Origin: Dehalococcoidia bacterium
GTDB taxonomy: Bacteria > Chloroflexota > Dehalococcoidia > GIF9 > AB-539-J10
NCBI GenBank assembly: GCA_030621105.1
Contig: JAUXIH010000053.1
Location: 1-7,098 of the forward strand
Direction: 5' to 3'
Length of the DNA: 7,098 nt
Shown: piece by piece, positions 5,661 through 7,098 of the stretch
Layout of the letters: each line of letters begins with the position of its first letter
How positions within the stretch are numbered: position 1 is the stretch's first letter
Translations under genes and position numbers: made by a program
Notes under the pieces: generated by a model
What the model saw: only the letters and a program-made list of their open reading frames with translations
What the model was told of the DNA's origin: nothing
Databases searched by the model: none

Positions 5661-5689
5661 TTGCATTACCATTCCACATATGCTACTTT
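5661..5689 (+). promoter_or_regulatory. Candidate extended -10 promoter for nusA
   Basis: TGCTACTTT at 5681-5689 contains the TGn extension and a TACTTT -10 box (moderate match). TTGCAT at 5661-5666 has the conserved TTG of a -35 and sits exactly 17 bases upstream. Initiation near 5696 would give a leader of roughly 67 bases that includes the terminator-like hairpin at 5716-5733. The boxes are weak individually; spacing and position give the support. Confidence 0.35.
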
Positions 5690-5715
5690 ACAGGTAAAAG
5701 GAGAAGGGGGTTTCT

Positions 5716-5738
5716 AAGTGGGGTGGCCCACTTTTTTT
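5716..5738 (+). terminator. Terminator-like hairpin with T-run in the leader just before nusA
   Basis: AAGTGGG (5716-5722) pairs perfectly with CCCACTT (5727-5733) around the four-base loop GTGG, and an uninterrupted run of seven T (5732-5738, the first two inside the stem) follows. This is the form of an intrinsic terminator. It ends only 24 bases before the nusA ATG. It could close the upstream hydrolase transcript, act as an attenuator for nusA, or both. The stem is short (seven pairs, four of them G-C), so termination may be incomplete and dependent on a factor such as NusA itself. Confidence 0.7.
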
Positions 5739-5762
5739 ATTAGTTTAGAAATAGGAAATCTA

Positions 5763-7098
5763 ATGAAAATGAAGACTGAGTTCATGGCCGCTATTTCCCA
5801 GCTTGCTACCGAAAGAGGATTGCCCAGAGAGGTGGTATTGGGCGTGCTGGAATCTGCACTGGTCTCAGCCTATAAGAAGGAGGCCTTCGCTCCCGATGAT
5901 GATATCAAGGTTAAATTCGATATTGGAGCAGGTAATATCAAGGTCTATATCCAAAAAGCTGTGACAGAAATAGTTACAAATCCTCATAAGGAGATATCAT
6001 TGTCCGAAGCCATGACCCTGCAAGATAATGTTCAGATCGGTACCATTGTAGAAATTGAGGCGACACCAAAGAATGCCGGACGTATTGCTGCTCAAACAGC
6101 ACGCCAGGTAATCTCCCAGCGGTTACGTGAGGCGGAATACCACGCAACATATGAGGAGTTTGCTAACAAAGAAGGAGAAATCCTTACAGGAACAATCCAG
6201 TTCATTGATCCCAAACAGGTCTACGTGAGAGTAGGCCGAACAGAGGCAATACTTCCCTCCAGCGAGCAGATAAGCAATGAGCATTATCATACTGGCCAAC
6301 AACTAAAGTTTTATCTACTGCAGATTAATAAGGGAAGTAAAGAGATACAAACAATAGTTTCACGCACTCACCCTAATTTACTGCGCCGACTACTAGAGTT
6401 AGAAGTTCCCGAGATTCACAACGGGATAGTGGAAATAACGGGAATAGCCCGCGATCCAGGATACCGGAGTAAGGTTGCAGTATCAACTTCCCAGGAAAAT
6501 ATTGATCCTGTCGGGTGCTGTATCGGCCCCAGAGGCATCAGAATACAGAGCATCGTTAAGGAGTTGAATGGGGAAAAAATAGACATAATCCAATGGAACA
6601 TCGACCCTGAGATATTCATTCCCAACGCACTTAAGCCAGCTCAAGTAACAAGCGTTGAACTGGACAACATTAATCATACTGCCATCTTGATCGTTCCTGA
6701 TAGGCAGCTGTCTTTGGCTATCGGTAAAGATGGACAAAATGCTAGATTGGCGGCCCGACTCACAGGATGGCGTATCGATATCAAGAGCGCCTCTGCTGCT
6801 GCTGCAGAACAAGAAAGATTACAAGAACAAACAGCTGCGGCTTGGACAGCAGCAGTCAAAGCTGATGAAGAGCCTGCAACTGAGAATGAGACAGCAGACT
6901 CGCAGACAATAGCTGAAACTGAAGGCCTTCTGGCCAATAATAAGCTCAGCTTAACCTCTGAAGCCCCATCAGATAATCCCGAAAAACAAGGCCAAATACG
7001 TTTTGCCGAAGACATCCTTCATGACAGGACAACAACAGACATTAGCAAGGGGAAAAAGACCAAACCTAAAAAGAGGACTGTTCTAAAGAAGCAAAAAT
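5763..7098 (+). CDS. nusA: NusA, transcription termination/antitermination factor (3' end beyond the window)
   Basis: NusA binds RNA polymerase and nascent RNA, controlling pausing, intrinsic termination and antitermination. The frame from the ATG at 5763 stays open for 445 codons to the right edge. The N-terminal polymerase-binding domain covers about residues 1-135 (AISQLATERGLPREVVL, then the RIAAQTARQVISQRLREAE helix). The S1 domain covers about 138-200 (LTGTIQFIDPKQVYVRVGRTEAILP). KH1 contains DPVGCCIGPRG (248-258, GxxG as GPRG) followed by NGEKIDII, and KH2 contains LAIGKDGQNARLAARLTGW (GKDG 321-324). The KH core ends near residue 341. A low-complexity tail of at least 104 residues follows, rich in Ala, Glu and Gln and then in Lys (KGKKTKPKKRTVLKKQK). 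An AGGAAA at 5753-5758 lies 4 bases before the ATG; a second ATG two codons later is also possible. rimP, usually just upstream, is absent. The sequence looks Chloroflexota-like. Confidence 0.96.
   Translation, partial: MKMKTEFMAAISQLATERGLPREVVLGVLESALVSAYKKEAFAPDDDIKVKFDIGAGNIKVYIQKAVTEIVTNPHKEISLSEAMTLQDNVQIGTIVEIEATPKNAGRIAAQTARQVISQRLREAEYHATYEEFANKEGEILTGTIQFIDPKQVYVRVGRTEAILPSSEQISNEHYHTGQQLKFYLLQINKGSKEIQTIVSRTHPNLLRRLLELEVPEIHNGIVEITGIARDPGYRSKVAVSTSQENIDPVGCCIGPRGIRIQSIVKELNGEKIDIIQWNIDPEIFIPNALKPAQVTSVELDNINHTAILIVPDRQLSLAIGKDGQNARLAARLTGWRIDIKSASAAAAEQERLQEQTAAAWTAAVKADEEPATENETADSQTIAETEGLLANNKLSLTSEAPSDNPEKQGQIRFAEDILHDRTTTDISKGKKTKPKKRTVLKKQK

Noticed and set aside
5718..5762. 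A GTG at 5718 in frame with nusA, 7 bases after AAGGGGG, which would add 15 residues (MGWPTFFISLEIGNL).
   Set aside because: The start would lie inside the terminator hairpin. The added residues do not look like NusA N-termini, which begin close to the KTEF...AISQLA segment, and a suitable ribosome site precedes the ATG at 5763.
6416..7015. Minus-strand open frames opposite the nusA gene (69 to 113 codons).
   Set aside because: NusA is unmistakable on the plus strand. The antisense frames are Ser/Ala-rich mirror images of its codons.
1..7098. Defence systems, transposons, phage genes, CRISPR arrays, tRNA or rRNA genes.
   Set aside because: I looked on both strands and saw no repeat-spacer pattern, terminal repeats, transposase or integrase motifs, or cloverleaf-like sequence. 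All sizeable frames are explained by housekeeping or membrane/lipid families.

Overview
The window reads as an ordinary chromosomal segment of a mid-GC, probably anaerobic bacterium. The incomplete nusA product at the right edge, read by eye, looks like Chloroflexota (Dehalococcoidia-like) NusA, and the pairing of HadA/HadB-type hot-dog proteins with plsX would fit that group or an actinobacterium-like lipid gene set. This assignment is an inference from remembered family patterns, not from a search. There are no rRNA or tRNA genes, insertion sequences, phage genes or CRISPR arrays. There is no gene-free stretch longer than 300 bases; the two largest gaps are 1130-1330 and 5503-5762.

Layout. 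(1) Positions 1129 to 1, minus strand: a tight three-gene operon. It encodes a HadA-like hot-dog subunit, a HadB/MaoC-like hot-dog subunit with the catalytic hydratase-2 signature, and the first 94 residues of PlsX, which runs off the left edge. The genes overlap or are separated by a few bases, so a fatty-acid dehydration step is linked to the entry into phospholipid synthesis. (2) Positions 1331-3071, plus strand: a DUF212/YuiD-type divergent PAP2 membrane protein, then a HemN/HemW-superfamily radical SAM protein. They are joined by a short start/stop-overlapping mini-ORF. (3) Positions 4645 to 3074, minus strand: a rhomboid intramembrane protease, then a UbiA/MenA-type prenyltransferase that converges on the radical SAM gene with 2 bases between the stop codons. 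(4) Positions 4720-5502, plus strand: a small alpha/beta hydrolase, divergent from the rhomboid gene and apparently sharing a symmetric -10 region with it. (5) Positions 5503-5762: an intergenic region with inverted repeats, a candidate extended -10 promoter and a terminator-like hairpin directly ahead of nusA. (6) Positions 5763 to the right edge: nusA, 445 codons without a stop.

How the genes work together. Much of the left two thirds concerns lipids and isoprenoids at the membrane: the FAS-II dehydratase pair, PlsX, a PAP2-like protein, and a prenyltransferase of the menaquinone type. The radical SAM protein may belong to tetrapyrrole handling (heme insertion) or to an unassigned reaction. 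The right end begins the conserved transcription/translation cluster that usually continues with infB. rimP, the usual gene in front of nusA, is missing here.

The three most interesting points are the hadAB-plsX arrangement, the possible attenuator in the nusA leader, and the TAATG...GTGA translational relay between the PAP2-like and radical SAM genes. I see no clearly new multi-gene system such as a defence or mobile element.
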